A stretch of 51,918 bases of DNA from Janibacter corallicola NBRC 107790. GTDB lineage: Bacteria > Actinomycetota > Actinomycetes > Actinomycetales > Dermatophilaceae. The translations under genes were made by a program, and so were the position numbers. Shown piece after piece: positions 30,588 through 37,917 of this stretch. Within the stretch, counting starts at the first letter, position 1. Each line of letters starts with the position of its first letter. The notes beneath the pieces were generated by a model. It saw only the letters and a program-made list of their open reading frames with translations. It did no database searches and was not told the DNA's origin. The stretch spans positions 1 to 51,918 of the forward strand of contig NZ_BCSR01000017.1 of NCBI RefSeq assembly GCF_001570965.1. The letters are read 5' to 3'.

Positions 30588-30992
30588 TCACCGGTCGCGG
30601 CTGGAGAGCACGCAGAATTCGTTGCCCTCCGGGTCGGCGAGGACGGTCCACGTCACGTCCGGGTCCTGCCCGACGTCGGCGCGGGTCGCCCCCTTCGCCA
30701 GCAGCTCCTCGATGAGCGCATCCCGGTCCTGGTCGATGTGGGGTGCGAGGTCGATGTGCAGCCGGTTCTTGGTCGTCTTGCCCTCCGGCACGGGGGCGAA
30801 GCTGAGGCCGGTGCGCCGCGCCTGCCACGTCGCGACGTCGTCGACCGGGCCCTCGGTCTGCTCCGGGGGCAGGACCTCGCACTCGTACTCGTCCTCGTAG
30901 CCGATGCGGTAGCCGAGGACATCGGCCCACCACCGAGCGAGCGAGCGGTGGTCGCGGGCGTCGATCGCGAGCTGGTACAGGAGCAGGCTCAT
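30588..30992 (-). CDS. VOC-superfamily (glyoxalase-like) protein
   Basis: A 134-residue single-domain protein with the beta-alpha-beta-beta-beta pattern of vicinal-oxygen-chelate proteins: it begins LYQLAIDARDHRSLARWWADVLGYRI and ends DPDVTWTVLADPEGNEFCVL. A metal-binding His (RLHIDL) and Glu (NEFCVL) are in place. Function in this operon is unknown; resistance, isomerase or dioxygenase roles all exist in the family. It overlaps the transporter gene by 4 bp and is 5 bp from menC. Confidence 0.75.
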   Translation of the reverse strand: MSLLLYQLAIDARDHRSLARWWADVLGYRIGYEDEYECEVLPPEQTEGPVDDVATWQARRTGLSFAPVPEGKTTKNRLHIDLAPHIDQDRDALIEELLAKGATRADVGQDPDVTWTVLADPEGNEFCVLSSRDR

Positions 30993-32239
30993 GCGACCAG
31001 ACCGTAGACCTTGTCGATCGCCAGCACGCCGAAGGCGATGGCGCAGAGCACGAGAGCGGCATTGGCGGGCCACTTGTTGCGCCACTGCCGGGGCACGCGG
31101 TCGGTGTTGAGGATCCACAGCAGCGTCACCGAGAGGAAGGGCATGAACAGCGCCCCGAGCACCCCGTAGGCGAGGATCAGCCACACCGGCTTGCCGAGGA
31201 ACATCATGGTCATCGGCGGGAAGGTCAGCCAGAGGATGTAGACCCGGTACCAGAGGCCACCGCCCAACCGCTCCGGAGCATCCTCATCGAGTCCCCGCAG
31301 GTGACCGACGAGGTCGGCGAACATCAGGGAGACGCCGTTCCAGACCCCGAGGAGGGAGGACATGGCTGCGGAGAAGAACCCGACGAGGAAGACCTTGCCG
31401 ACCCATACTCCGTACCGTCCGGCGAGCACGTGCGAGAGGTCGAGCAGCCCCTTGTCCCCGTCGGTGATGGCGATCTGGGTCGAGTAGAGCAGCTCGGCGC
31501 CGACGATCAGGGTGGCGAGGACGAAGATGCCGGTGACGGTGTAGGCCACGGTGTTGTCCACCCGCATGAGCCGCATGTGGCCGGGGGTGTCCCAGCCCTT
31601 CTCGCGCAGCCAGTAGCCGTAGGCGGCGAGCGTGATGGTGCCGCCGACACCGCCGGCGAGTGCGAGCACGTTGATCAGGCCCTCGTCCGGGATCACCGGC
31701 CGCAGCCCGGAGAGGATCTCCGGGAGGTTCGGGAGGGTCATCAGCGCCGCCCCGACCATCGTGATGAACATCAGTCCGACGAGGGCGGCGCAGGTCTTCT
31801 CGAAGAGGCCGTACCGCCCGGTCCACACCAGGGCAGCGCCGATGACGGCGGCGATGATCCCCCACCAGGCCACCCCCAGGACGGGGAAGAGGGAGCGCAG
31901 CGCGAGCCCGGTCCCGGCCATGGCGGCGGCCCCGTAGACGAAGCCCCAGATGACGATGTACGGCACGAAGTAGACATGGGTCCACCGCCCGAGGCTGGAC
32001 CACCCCTCGTAGATCGTGTGACCGGTCGCGAGGCTGTACCGGCCGGCGCCCTCGACGAGCACGATCTTCATGATGCAGCCGAGGACCACGCACCAGACGA
32101 GCGCGTACTGGAACTTCGCTCCTGCGATGAGGGTGGCCACGAGGTCGACGGCACCGACACCGGTGGCGGCGACGACGATGCCGGGCCCGACGAGGGACCA
32201 TCTCTTCGCGCTGACCTGTTCGACCCCGGGTGTCGTCAT
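30989..32239 (-). CDS. Nramp-like transporter lacking the canonical metal-binding motifs
   Basis: A 416-residue polytopic protein with about eleven hydrophobic segments and Nramp architecture: it opens SLVGPGIVVAATGVGAVDLVATLIAGAKFQYALVW. The TM1 DPGN metal motif of MntH/Nramp is replaced (GAVD in its place), and the TM6 MPH motif is replaced by GGTITLAAYGYW. It is therefore not an ordinary Mn/Fe importer; related atypical Nramp homologues move other cations or have unknown substrates. ATG at 32239 has GAGGAGGG upstream. It heads an operon with VOC and menC, behind a CRP-like site. Orientation of transport and substrate cannot be read. Confidence 0.8.
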   Translation of the reverse strand: MTTPGVEQVSAKRWSLVGPGIVVAATGVGAVDLVATLIAGAKFQYALVWCVVLGCIMKIVLVEGAGRYSLATGHTIYEGWSSLGRWTHVYFVPYIVIWGFVYGAAAMAGTGLALRSLFPVLGVAWWGIIAAVIGAALVWTGRYGLFEKTCAALVGLMFITMVGAALMTLPNLPEILSGLRPVIPDEGLINVLALAGGVGGTITLAAYGYWLREKGWDTPGHMRLMRVDNTVAYTVTGIFVLATLIVGAELLYSTQIAITDGDKGLLDLSHVLAGRYGVWVGKVFLVGFFSAAMSSLLGVWNGVSLMFADLVGHLRGLDEDAPERLGGGLWYRVYILWLTFPPMTMMFLGKPVWLILAYGVLGALFMPFLSVTLLWILNTDRVPRQWRNKWPANAALVLCAIAFGVLAIDKVYGLVA

Positions 32240-32255
32240 CGCACCCTCCTCCTGT

Positions 32256-32271
32256 CGTGATCGGGGTCACC
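32256..32271 (-). promoter_or_regulatory. CRP/GlxR-like operator in front of the Nramp-VOC-menC operon
   Basis: CGTGA-TCGGGG-TCACC on the plus strand is a full GTGA-N6-TCAC match. On the minus strand it follows a -10-like GACAGT and ends 17 nt before the start codon, a layout much like the site before menJ. Confidence 0.5.
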
Positions 32272-32289
32272 CACTGTCGCGCACGCCGG

Positions 32290-32309
32290 CTCCCGTCGCA
32301 GCGCGGGAG
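32290..32309 (-). terminator. Small hairpin after the membrane-protein gene
   Basis: CTCCCG-N8-CGGGAG in the 89-bp gap between two minus-strand genes. It may end the upstream transcript; weak evidence. Confidence 0.35.
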
Positions 32310-32328
32310 GGTGTGCAGATCCAGGCGG

Positions 32329-32904
32329 TCAGCCCGTCAGGACGACCGCGAGCTCACCGCGCTCGGCCTCCGCCGGCCGCAGCTCCCACCGCCACTTCGT
32401 CCAGTACCCACCCCGGTCGTCGGCGTGCGCGGTCCAGCCGTCGTCGACCAAAGCCGCGTCGAGACGCCGGCGCAGCTGCCGCTCGGAGCTGCCCGGGCCG
32501 CTCTCGTACTCGACCTCCAGCACCGGACACCCCTTGAAGCACCACGTGTTCCCGTGCACGTCGCGGGCCGCCTCGAGGAAGCCCCGCGGAGGGTGCACCT
32601 CGCGCTCGTAGGCCGCGACGAGCCGGTCGCGGGTAGGCGGAACCCGGTACCAGGTCACCGCGCCGGCCAGGAGGGCGCAGACGGTCAGACCGACCACCCA
32701 CCAGCGCAACCGCCGTGGCCGCAAGCCCAGCAGGGGCATCACCAGCAGGAGGAACCACACGATCGCACCCCACAGCCACCCCCTCTGCCCGGAGGCCACG
32801 GTGAAGAAGCCGATGGCGGCATAGGCGATGACCGACATGACGGCCAGGACGAGGAGGGCAAGGACGACCCGCACGACGCGGTTGACGCTCCCCCGGGTGG
32901 CCAC
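32329..32904 (-). CDS. Hypothetical membrane protein
   Basis: About 191 residues, not recognised. Three hydrophobic segments are in the first 100 residues (VVRVVLALLVLAVMSVIAYAAIGFF, then LWGAIVWFLLLVMPLLGL, then WWVVGLTVCALLAGAVTWY). The remaining half is hydrophilic and probably extracytoplasmic, with HPPRGFLEAARDVHGNTWCFKG and two Cys (WCFKGCP). The GTG start at 32904 is chosen because a -10-like TACGGT lies 6 nt upstream. It is divergent from menB across a 91-bp region. Confidence 0.7.
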   Translation of the reverse strand: MATRGSVNRVVRVVLALLVLAVMSVIAYAAIGFFTVASGQRGWLWGAIVWFLLLVMPLLGLRPRRLRWWVVGLTVCALLAGAVTWYRVPPTRDRLVAAYEREVHPPRGFLEAARDVHGNTWCFKGCPVLEVEYESGPGSSERQLRRRLDAALVDDGWTAHADDRGGYWTKWRWELRPAEAERGELAVVLTG

Positions 32905-32910
32905 GGTCCC

Positions 32911-32916
32911 ACCGTA
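32911..32916 (-). promoter_or_regulatory. -10 element TACGGT, leaderless start for the membrane protein
   Basis: TACGGT on the minus strand, 6 nt before the GTG at 32904, no ribosome site. Confidence 0.5.
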
Positions 32917-32982
32917 GGAGCCCGAGGGGCGCCCCCGCCTGAGTGCAAGTGCTCGGGCTGCTGCTCCGGGGTGCGGGCGTCG

Positions 32983-32988
32983 TAGGCT
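32983..32988 (+). promoter_or_regulatory. -10 element TAGGCT, leaderless start for menB
   Basis: TAGGCT is 7 nt before the menB GTG at 32996; no ribosome site in between. Confidence 0.6.
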
Positions 32989-32995
32989 CACCGAC

Positions 32996-33952
32996 GTGAG
33001 TGCACTGGAGAACGTCAGCGAGACCTTCGACCCGCAGGCCTGGGAGGTGGTACCCGGCTTCGAGGATCTCACCGACCTCACCTACCACCGGGCCAAGGAC
33101 GTCGGCTGCGTGCGGATCGCCTTCGACCGGCCGGAGATCCTCAACGCCTTCCGCCCGCACACCGTCGACGAGCTCTACCGCACCCTCGACCACGCCCGGC
33201 GCACCCCCGACGTCGGCGTCGTCCTGCTCACCGGGAACGGCCCGACCCCGCGGGAGGGCAGCAGCGCGAGCACCGAGGGCTGGGCCTTCTGCACGGGCGG
33301 CGACCAGCGCATCCGCGGCCGCTCCGGGTACCAGTACGCGAGCGACCCCACCGGCGACGACACCGTCGCCGGTGTCGACGAGCGCCGGGTCAAGGCCGAA
33401 GGGGGGCGCCTGCACATCCTCGAGGTGCAGCGCCTCATCCGCACCATGCCGAAGGTCGTCATCGCCCTCGTCGGCGGATGGGCGGCCGGCGGCGGGCACT
33501 CGCTGCACGTCGTCTGCGACATGACGATCGCCAGCCAGCACGCGCGCTTCAAGCAGACCGACGCCGACGTCGGCTCCTTCGACGGCGGCTACGGCAGCGC
33601 CTACCTGGCCAAGATGGTCGGGCAGAAGCGCGCCCGCGAGATCTTCTTCCTCGGCCGGGCCTACACCGGCGCGGAGATGAAGGAGATGGGCGCGGTCAAC
33701 GCGGTCGTCGAGCACGCCGAGATCGAGACCGAGGCACTGCGGATGGCCCGGGAGATCATGGCGAAGTCCCCCACGGCGATCCGGATGCTGAAGTTCGCCT
33801 TCAACCTCACCGACGACGGGCTCATGGGCCAGCAGGTCTTCGCCGGCGAGGCGACCCGACTGGCGTACATGACCGACGAGGCGGTCGAGGGGCGCGACCA
33901 GTTCCTGCAGAAGCGGGATCCGGACTGGTCCTCCTTCCCCTGGTACTTCTAG
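32996..33952 (+). CDS. menB: 1,4-Dihydroxy-2-naphthoyl-CoA synthase
   Basis: A 318-residue crotonase-fold enzyme that closes the second ring of the naphthoquinone. Signature segments are EGWAFCTGGDQRIRGRSGYQYAS (oxyanion-hole Gly-Gly-Asp), PKVVIALVGGWAAGGGHSLHVVCDMTIAS, and QTDADVGSFDGGYGSAYLAK (catalytic Asp region); the C-terminus FPWYF is family-typical. GTG at 32996 is supported by the adjacent -10. It is slightly longer than E. coli MenB (285) because of an N-terminal extension. Divergent from the membrane gene. Confidence 0.95.
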   Translation: MSALENVSETFDPQAWEVVPGFEDLTDLTYHRAKDVGCVRIAFDRPEILNAFRPHTVDELYRTLDHARRTPDVGVVLLTGNGPTPREGSSASTEGWAFCTGGDQRIRGRSGYQYASDPTGDDTVAGVDERRVKAEGGRLHILEVQRLIRTMPKVVIALVGGWAAGGGHSLHVVCDMTIASQHARFKQTDADVGSFDGGYGSAYLAKMVGQKRAREIFFLGRAYTGAEMKEMGAVNAVVEHAEIETEALRMAREIMAKSPTAIRMLKFAFNLTDDGLMGQQVFAGEATRLAYMTDEAVEGRDQFLQKRDPDWSSFPWYF

Positions 33953-34005
33953 ACACCCCTCGCCGATCCCCGCGCGTCGGAGGTGACCGGCGCCACATCC
34001 GGTCC

Positions 34006-34011
34006 TAGGGT
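34006..34011 (+). promoter_or_regulatory. -10 element TAGGGT, leaderless start for the GntP permease
   Basis: TAGGGT is 6 nt before the GTG at 34018. Confidence 0.55.
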
Positions 34012-34017
34012 GTCCCG

Positions 34018-35430
34018 GTGGACGTCCTGCACACCCTCATCGCCATCGCCGTCGCGATCCTGCTGATCATCCGGTTCCGGATCGATCCGGTGATCTCGCT
34101 GATCATCTCCTCGATCTACCTCGGCCTGGCCGCGGGTGTCGGGCTCAAGGGGACCGCCGACGCGATCACCACCGGATTCGGCGACATCATGGCCGAGGTC
34201 GGTCTGCTCATCGGCTTCGGCGTGCTCATCGGGGCGCTGCTGCAGGCTACGGGCACCTTCCGCGACCTCGTCCACCTCATCGCCGAACGCGTGGGCAACC
34301 GACTGCCCTATGCGATGGCGGCGGCGCTGTCGATCATCTTCCCCTCCATCTACGTCGACGTGCAGGTCGTCCTCGCCTCCCCCATGGCGCGGCAGGCGGC
34401 GCCCGTCATCGACAAGCGAAGGGGGCTGCCCTGGCTGGCCGGGTCCATTGCCGTGGGCATCTTCGCCGGCTACGTCTTCGTCGTGCCCGGCCTGGCGGCC
34501 GTGGCCGTGGCAGGGTTGCTCGACCTGCCGCTCGGCACCTACCTGATCTTCGGGGCCCCGATCGGCCTCGGCACCGCGCTCCTCGTCGCCTTCCTCTTCC
34601 GGCAGCTGCTGCGCACCGGCTACTGGGATGCGCGCACCGACATCGACGAGTCGGAGATCGAGCACCCGGACCACCCGGACCACGCCGCGTGGGAGGCCAT
34701 CGGCACCGAGGGCGAGCAGAGCGCGGCCGGGGCCACCACCACGGCGACCGACGAGGTGCCGGAGAAGGCCGCCCGGATGCCGCTGCTGCTGCGCCTGACC
34801 CCGATCCTGGTCCCCCTCGTCCTCATCGCCGTCGGCGCCTTCACCGAGCTCTTCGACGTGAGCACCCCGGTGCTGGCATTCCTCGGCAACGCGAACATCG
34901 CCCTCTTCATCGGCCTGCTCGTCGCCTTCGTCCTCGCCCGCGCGACGCTGGGCACCGACCACTCCGGCGAGGCCATGACCAGCGGCTTCCGCACCACCGG
35001 CGAGATCCTGCTCATCACCGGCATCGGCGGCTCGCTCGGCGCCGTCATCACCGAGACCGGCCTGGACAAGACCCTCAAGGGCCTCTTCTCCGCCGACGCG
35101 AGCGCCCCGATCCTGCTCAGCGTGCTGCTCTCGTGGTTCATCGCCGCGCTGCTGCACTTCGCCATCGGGTCGGTCTCGGTCGGCGCGATCACCGCGGCCG
35201 GCATCATCGCCCCCGTCGTCTCCCAGATCGGGGTCGACCCGGTCGTCATCGCCCTGGCGATCGCCTCCGGTGCGATGTTCGCGCTGCACGTGAACAGCAA
35301 CTTCTTCTGGATGTTCAAGACACTGCTCGGCCTGTCCACCAAGGGCGCCCTGAAGACCCTGACCATGGCAACCTCCCTCGGCGCGCTCGTCTCGCTACCG
35401 TTGGTGCTCGTCGTCAGCGTCATCGCCTGA
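34018..35430 (+). CDS. GntP-family gluconate:H+ symporter
   Basis: A 470-residue, 12-14-helix permease of the GntP family (gluconate and related sugar acids). It contains ISLIISSIYLGLAAGVG, GFGVLIGALLQATGTFRDLV, PSIYVDVQVVLASPMARQ and near the end GAITAAGIIAPVVSQIGVDPVVIALAIASGAMFALHVNSNFFWMFKT. A central cytosolic loop of about 60 residues is acidic and His-rich (EIEHPDHPDHAAWEA) and longer than in E. coli GntP. Position between menB and menE is unexpected for a carbohydrate permease. Substrate not determined. Confidence 0.85.
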   Translation: MDVLHTLIAIAVAILLIIRFRIDPVISLIISSIYLGLAAGVGLKGTADAITTGFGDIMAEVGLLIGFGVLIGALLQATGTFRDLVHLIAERVGNRLPYAMAAALSIIFPSIYVDVQVVLASPMARQAAPVIDKRRGLPWLAGSIAVGIFAGYVFVVPGLAAVAVAGLLDLPLGTYLIFGAPIGLGTALLVAFLFRQLLRTGYWDARTDIDESEIEHPDHPDHAAWEAIGTEGEQSAAGATTTATDEVPEKAARMPLLLRLTPILVPLVLIAVGAFTELFDVSTPVLAFLGNANIALFIGLLVAFVLARATLGTDHSGEAMTSGFRTTGEILLITGIGGSLGAVITETGLDKTLKGLFSADASAPILLSVLLSWFIAALLHFAIGSVSVGAITAAGIIAPVVSQIGVDPVVIALAIASGAMFALHVNSNFFWMFKTLLGLSTKGALKTLTMATSLGALVSLPLVLVVSVIA

Positions 35431-35443
35431 GGGGGAGCAGCTC

Positions 35444-35557
35444 GTGGAGGATGACTCCGTCCCGACCTGGGAAGCCGTGCTCTCGCTCGTGCCGGAGGCC
35501 CGGTGCGCCGGTGGACCCGCAGGATCTGCATCGCCCTGGCCGTCGCGGCCATCCTGA
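35444..35557 (+). CDS. Possible 37-residue ORF overlapping the next gene
   Basis: A GTG at 35444 with a strong ribosome site (GGGGGAG, 35431-35437) opens a 37-residue frame, MEDDSVPTWEAVLSLVPEARC then a Gly/Ala/Pro-rich end, terminating inside the next gene. It may be a leader peptide coupled to the downstream gene, the displaced N-terminus of that protein (an ancestral frameshift), or nothing. I see no homology. Confidence 0.25.
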   Translation: MEDDSVPTWEAVLSLVPEARCAGGPAGSASPWPSRPS

Positions 35558-35988
35558 TCTCCGCCCCACCTTCCTCCCGGTGCGGCGGTGACTCCGAAGC
35601 CATGTTCGAGCCGGGCACGACCCTGCTTGCCGCCAGCGTGCTCGGGCTCGTGTCGGTCGTGGGGCTCCTGGCCCTGGCGTCGAGGTCACGGGCCCGCACC
35701 GGAGGGGTCTGGTACCCGGCGCTGGCTCTGCTGCTGGCCGTCGGCCTCGTCGTGACGATCTTCCGTGTCGACCCGGACTCGTACCGGCCGTTGCTGGACC
35801 AGCTGGGCGACTACCTCCTGCGGGAGACGGTCGGGGCCGTGCTGCTGCTGGTCGCCGTCCTCGGATTCATCGCCCTGCCCCTGCTCGTGCGGCGGCGCCC
35901 GAGCGTCGCGCAGCTCGTGCTCGGGGGCGCCCGACTGCTCCGGGAGCTCGTCGAGCACTACCCACCGGCGGAGGCACCGCGCTCCTGA
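35503..35988 (+). CDS. Small hypothetical membrane protein
   Basis: 161 residues, not recognised. A basic N-terminus (RRWTRR) leads into a signal-anchor-like helix, followed by hydrophobic segments at about 40-62, 70-87 and 105-128; a cytosolic basic region follows. GTG at 35503 has GGAGG 4 nt upstream. An upstream frame (35444) overlaps it, so the true start or frame may differ. It converges on the next gene across 63 bp, where I see no clear terminator. Confidence 0.6.
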   Translation: MRRWTRRICIALAVAAILISAPPSSRCGGDSEAMFEPGTTLLAASVLGLVSVVGLLALASRSRARTGGVWYPALALLLAVGLVVTIFRVDPDSYRPLLDQLGDYLLRETVGAVLLLVAVLGFIALPLLVRRRPSVAQLVLGGARLLRELVEHYPPAEAPRS

Positions 35989-36051
35989 GCGTGGCCGGCG
36001 CAGCCTGTGGGAGCCGAACGCACGCTCGTCTCGCTGCCGTTGGTTCGTGTC

Positions 36052-36612
36052 TCATCGAGTCGGGCGAAGGGGGCTGCGGCGCCGCCAGTAGCCGACGAGC
36101 GCCACGGTCAGCACCAGCGGCCAGCAGAAGAGCGGGGCATAGGCCACACCGAGCACCGTCGCCTCGAACGGATCCATCCCCGCTGCCGGCGTCCAGCCCT
36201 CACGCAGACCCAGCCACACGCTGCCGTACGCGCGCACCAGCTGGCCCATGATGAGGTAGAGCGCCACCGTGCCCGTCCCGCCGAGGGCCATCGGCACGAG
36301 CCGGTGGACGGTCCGCCCGCCGAGGCCCGGGACGAACGACGGCACCCGCTCACCCCACGGCAGGGCGAGCCCGAGGCACAGCAGCGCCCCGGCGAGCTGG
36401 AGGGCATCGAGCCCGAGCACGTAGGCGACCCGGGAGCCCTCCGCGCGGTACCAGTCCGCATCGGCGAAGCCCGTGTCCACGCCGGCGAGCATGGCCACCC
36501 GCCAGAGGATCGACGGGAGGACGCACAGCACGCAGGCGAGCGCCGCCCTTCGCGCCCATGCCTGCGGCGCAACCCCCACGCGGCCGACTGCGGTCATGTC
36601 CGTGATCCCCAT
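36052..36612 (-). CDS. Hypothetical membrane protein
   Basis: About 186 residues with four or five hydrophobic segments (AWARRAALACVLCVLPSILWRVAML; VAYVLGLDALQLAGALLCLGLALPWG; LGGTGTVALYLIMGQLVRAY; FEATVLGVAYAPLFCWPLVLTVALVGYW). No family recognised. ATG at 36612 (MGITDMTAVG) is preferred over an upstream in-frame ATG because a -10-like TAGCGT lies 7 nt before it. It is divergent from menE, with an inverted TTGTCC/GGACAA repeat in the shared region. Confidence 0.65.
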   Translation of the reverse strand: MGITDMTAVGRVGVAPQAWARRAALACVLCVLPSILWRVAMLAGVDTGFADADWYRAEGSRVAYVLGLDALQLAGALLCLGLALPWGERVPSFVPGLGGRTVHRLVPMALGGTGTVALYLIMGQLVRAYGSVWLGLREGWTPAAGMDPFEATVLGVAYAPLFCWPLVLTVALVGYWRRRSPLRPTR

Positions 36613-36619
36613 GCAGATC

Positions 36620-36625
36620 ACGCTA
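36620..36625 (-). promoter_or_regulatory. -10 element TAGCGT, leaderless start for the membrane protein
   Basis: TAGCGT on the minus strand, 7 nt before the ATG at 36612. Confidence 0.5.
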
Positions 36626-36652
36626 GGGAGGCCGTGGCAGCGAGGCGATGGA

Positions 36653-36680
36653 GTTGTCCCCATACCCCGCGGCGGACAAC
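36653..36680. promoter_or_regulatory. Inverted repeat GTTGTCC-N14-GGACAAC in the menE divergent promoter
   Basis: Seven-bp perfect arms at 36653-36659 and 36674-36680, centre-to-centre 21 bp (two helical turns), and a third GGACAA at 36728-36733 touching the menE -10. Looks like an operator for a dimeric regulator; no family assigned. Confidence 0.45.
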
Positions 36681-36730
36681 CCCCGGTCCACAGTCACCGG
36701 CCCCCGACCACGTGGCCCCCGGTCGTCGGA

Positions 36731-36736
36731 CAAGAT
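36731..36736 (+). promoter_or_regulatory. -10-like CAAGAT for menE
   Basis: CAAGAT is 6 nt before the menE GTG at 36743; no ribosome site. Confidence 0.4.
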
Positions 36737-36742
36737 GGACGG

Positions 36743-37906
36743 GTGCCGATCACTCCCCTCGCCCTGCCGTCCGGACCCGCCGTCCTCGAGGCGATCCCGG
36801 ACCTCGAGCAGGCGCTGACCGGGACCGCGCCGATCCTCCCCCGCGCGCCGGAGGAGAGCCCCGAGGTCCCCGGCGGCGACCTGCCCGATGACCTCGCGGC
36901 CGTCGTGGCCACCTCCGGCTCCACCGGATCGCCGAAGCTGACGCTCCTGACCGCCACCGCGCTGCTCGCGAGCGCCCGGGCGACCGCGACCTTCCTCGGC
37001 GGGCACGGGCAGTGGCTGCTGGCCCTGCCGCCGCACCACGTCGCGGGTCTGCAGGTGCTGCTGCGCAGCATCACGGCGGGCACCACGCCGGTCGTGATCG
37101 AGGAGGCGGCCCCCTTCGCCCTCGTCCAGGCGACGGCCTCGATGACCGGTCAGCGGCGCTACACCTCGCTCGTGCCGACCCAGCTGGCGCGCCTCGTCGA
37201 GGACCCGATGGGGCTGGAAGCGCTGCGGCGCTTCGACGCGATCCTCCTCGGCGGTGCCGCCGCACCCCCCGGCCTGCTCGACCGCGCGCGCTCGCTCGGC
37301 GTGCGGGTCGTGACCACCTACGGCATGTCCGAGACCTGCGGCGGGTGCGTCTACAACGGCTCCCCGCTGGAGGACGTCCACGTGCGCGAAGGGGAGGACG
37401 GTCGCCTCGAGATCGGCGGGCCGGTACTCGCCGCCGGGTACCTGGGTGACGCAGGTGGGGCCTCCCCCTTCGTCACCGACCCGGACGGCTCCCGGTGGTA
37501 CCGCACGAACGACATCGGCACCGTCGACGAGCGCGGACGGGTGAGCGTCCACGGCCGCGCGGACGACCTGATCAACACCGGCGGACTCAAGGTGGCGCCG
37601 CGTCTCGTCGAGGAGGCGGTGCTCCACCACGTGCCCGCGATCACCGAGGCCGTGGCCGTCGGCGTGCCCGACCCGGAGTGGGGCCAGGCGGTCTCCGTCG
37701 CGGCGGTCACCTCACCCGGCGGCCCGCAGCCCGGCCCCGTCCCCGACGCCGGCGTCGCCGAGATCCGGGAGATGCTGCGGTCCCACCTGCCGGCCCACGC
37801 CCTGCCCCGCCGGGTGCACGTCGTGACCGAGATGCCGCTCCGGGGGCCGGGCAAGCCGGACCGGTCCGCGGTGACGGGTCTCTTCGCGGGAGGGCCGGCG
37901 TCGTAG
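36743..37906 (+). CDS. menE: o-Succinylbenzoate-CoA ligase
   Basis: A 387-residue adenylate-forming enzyme, shorter than the usual 450-500 because the N-terminal region is reduced, as in other actinobacterial MenE. Motifs: ATSGSTGSPKLTLL (ATP P-loop, about 57-65), TTYGMSETCGGCVYNG, WYRTNDIG (ATP Asp) and LINTGGLKVAP (hinge), with a C-terminal LRGPGKPDR (catalytic Lys). It activates o-succinylbenzoate with CoA before MenB acts. The GTG at 36743 is chosen by the -10 spacing and conservation of the N-terminus. Its stop TAG is also the start of the menA -10. Confidence 0.92.
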   Translation: MPITPLALPSGPAVLEAIPDLEQALTGTAPILPRAPEESPEVPGGDLPDDLAAVVATSGSTGSPKLTLLTATALLASARATATFLGGHGQWLLALPPHHVAGLQVLLRSITAGTTPVVIEEAAPFALVQATASMTGQRRYTSLVPTQLARLVEDPMGLEALRRFDAILLGGAAAPPGLLDRARSLGVRVVTTYGMSETCGGCVYNGSPLEDVHVREGEDGRLEIGGPVLAAGYLGDAGGASPFVTDPDGSRWYRTNDIGTVDERGRVSVHGRADDLINTGGLKVAPRLVEEAVLHHVPAITEAVAVGVPDPEWGQAVSVAAVTSPGGPQPGPVPDAGVAEIREMLRSHLPAHALPRRVHVVTEMPLRGPGKPDRSAVTGLFAGGPAS

Positions 37907-37909
37907 GAT
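37904..37909 (+). promoter_or_regulatory. -10 element TAGGAT overlapping the menE stop codon
   Basis: The TAG stop of menE (37904-37906) is the first half of TAGGAT, 8 nt before the menA GTG at 37918. Confidence 0.5.
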
Positions 37910-37917
37910 CGCCGGTC

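Noticed and set aside
35989-36051. Hairpin in the gap between two small membrane genes
   Set aside because: Only short imperfect pairings were found by eye.
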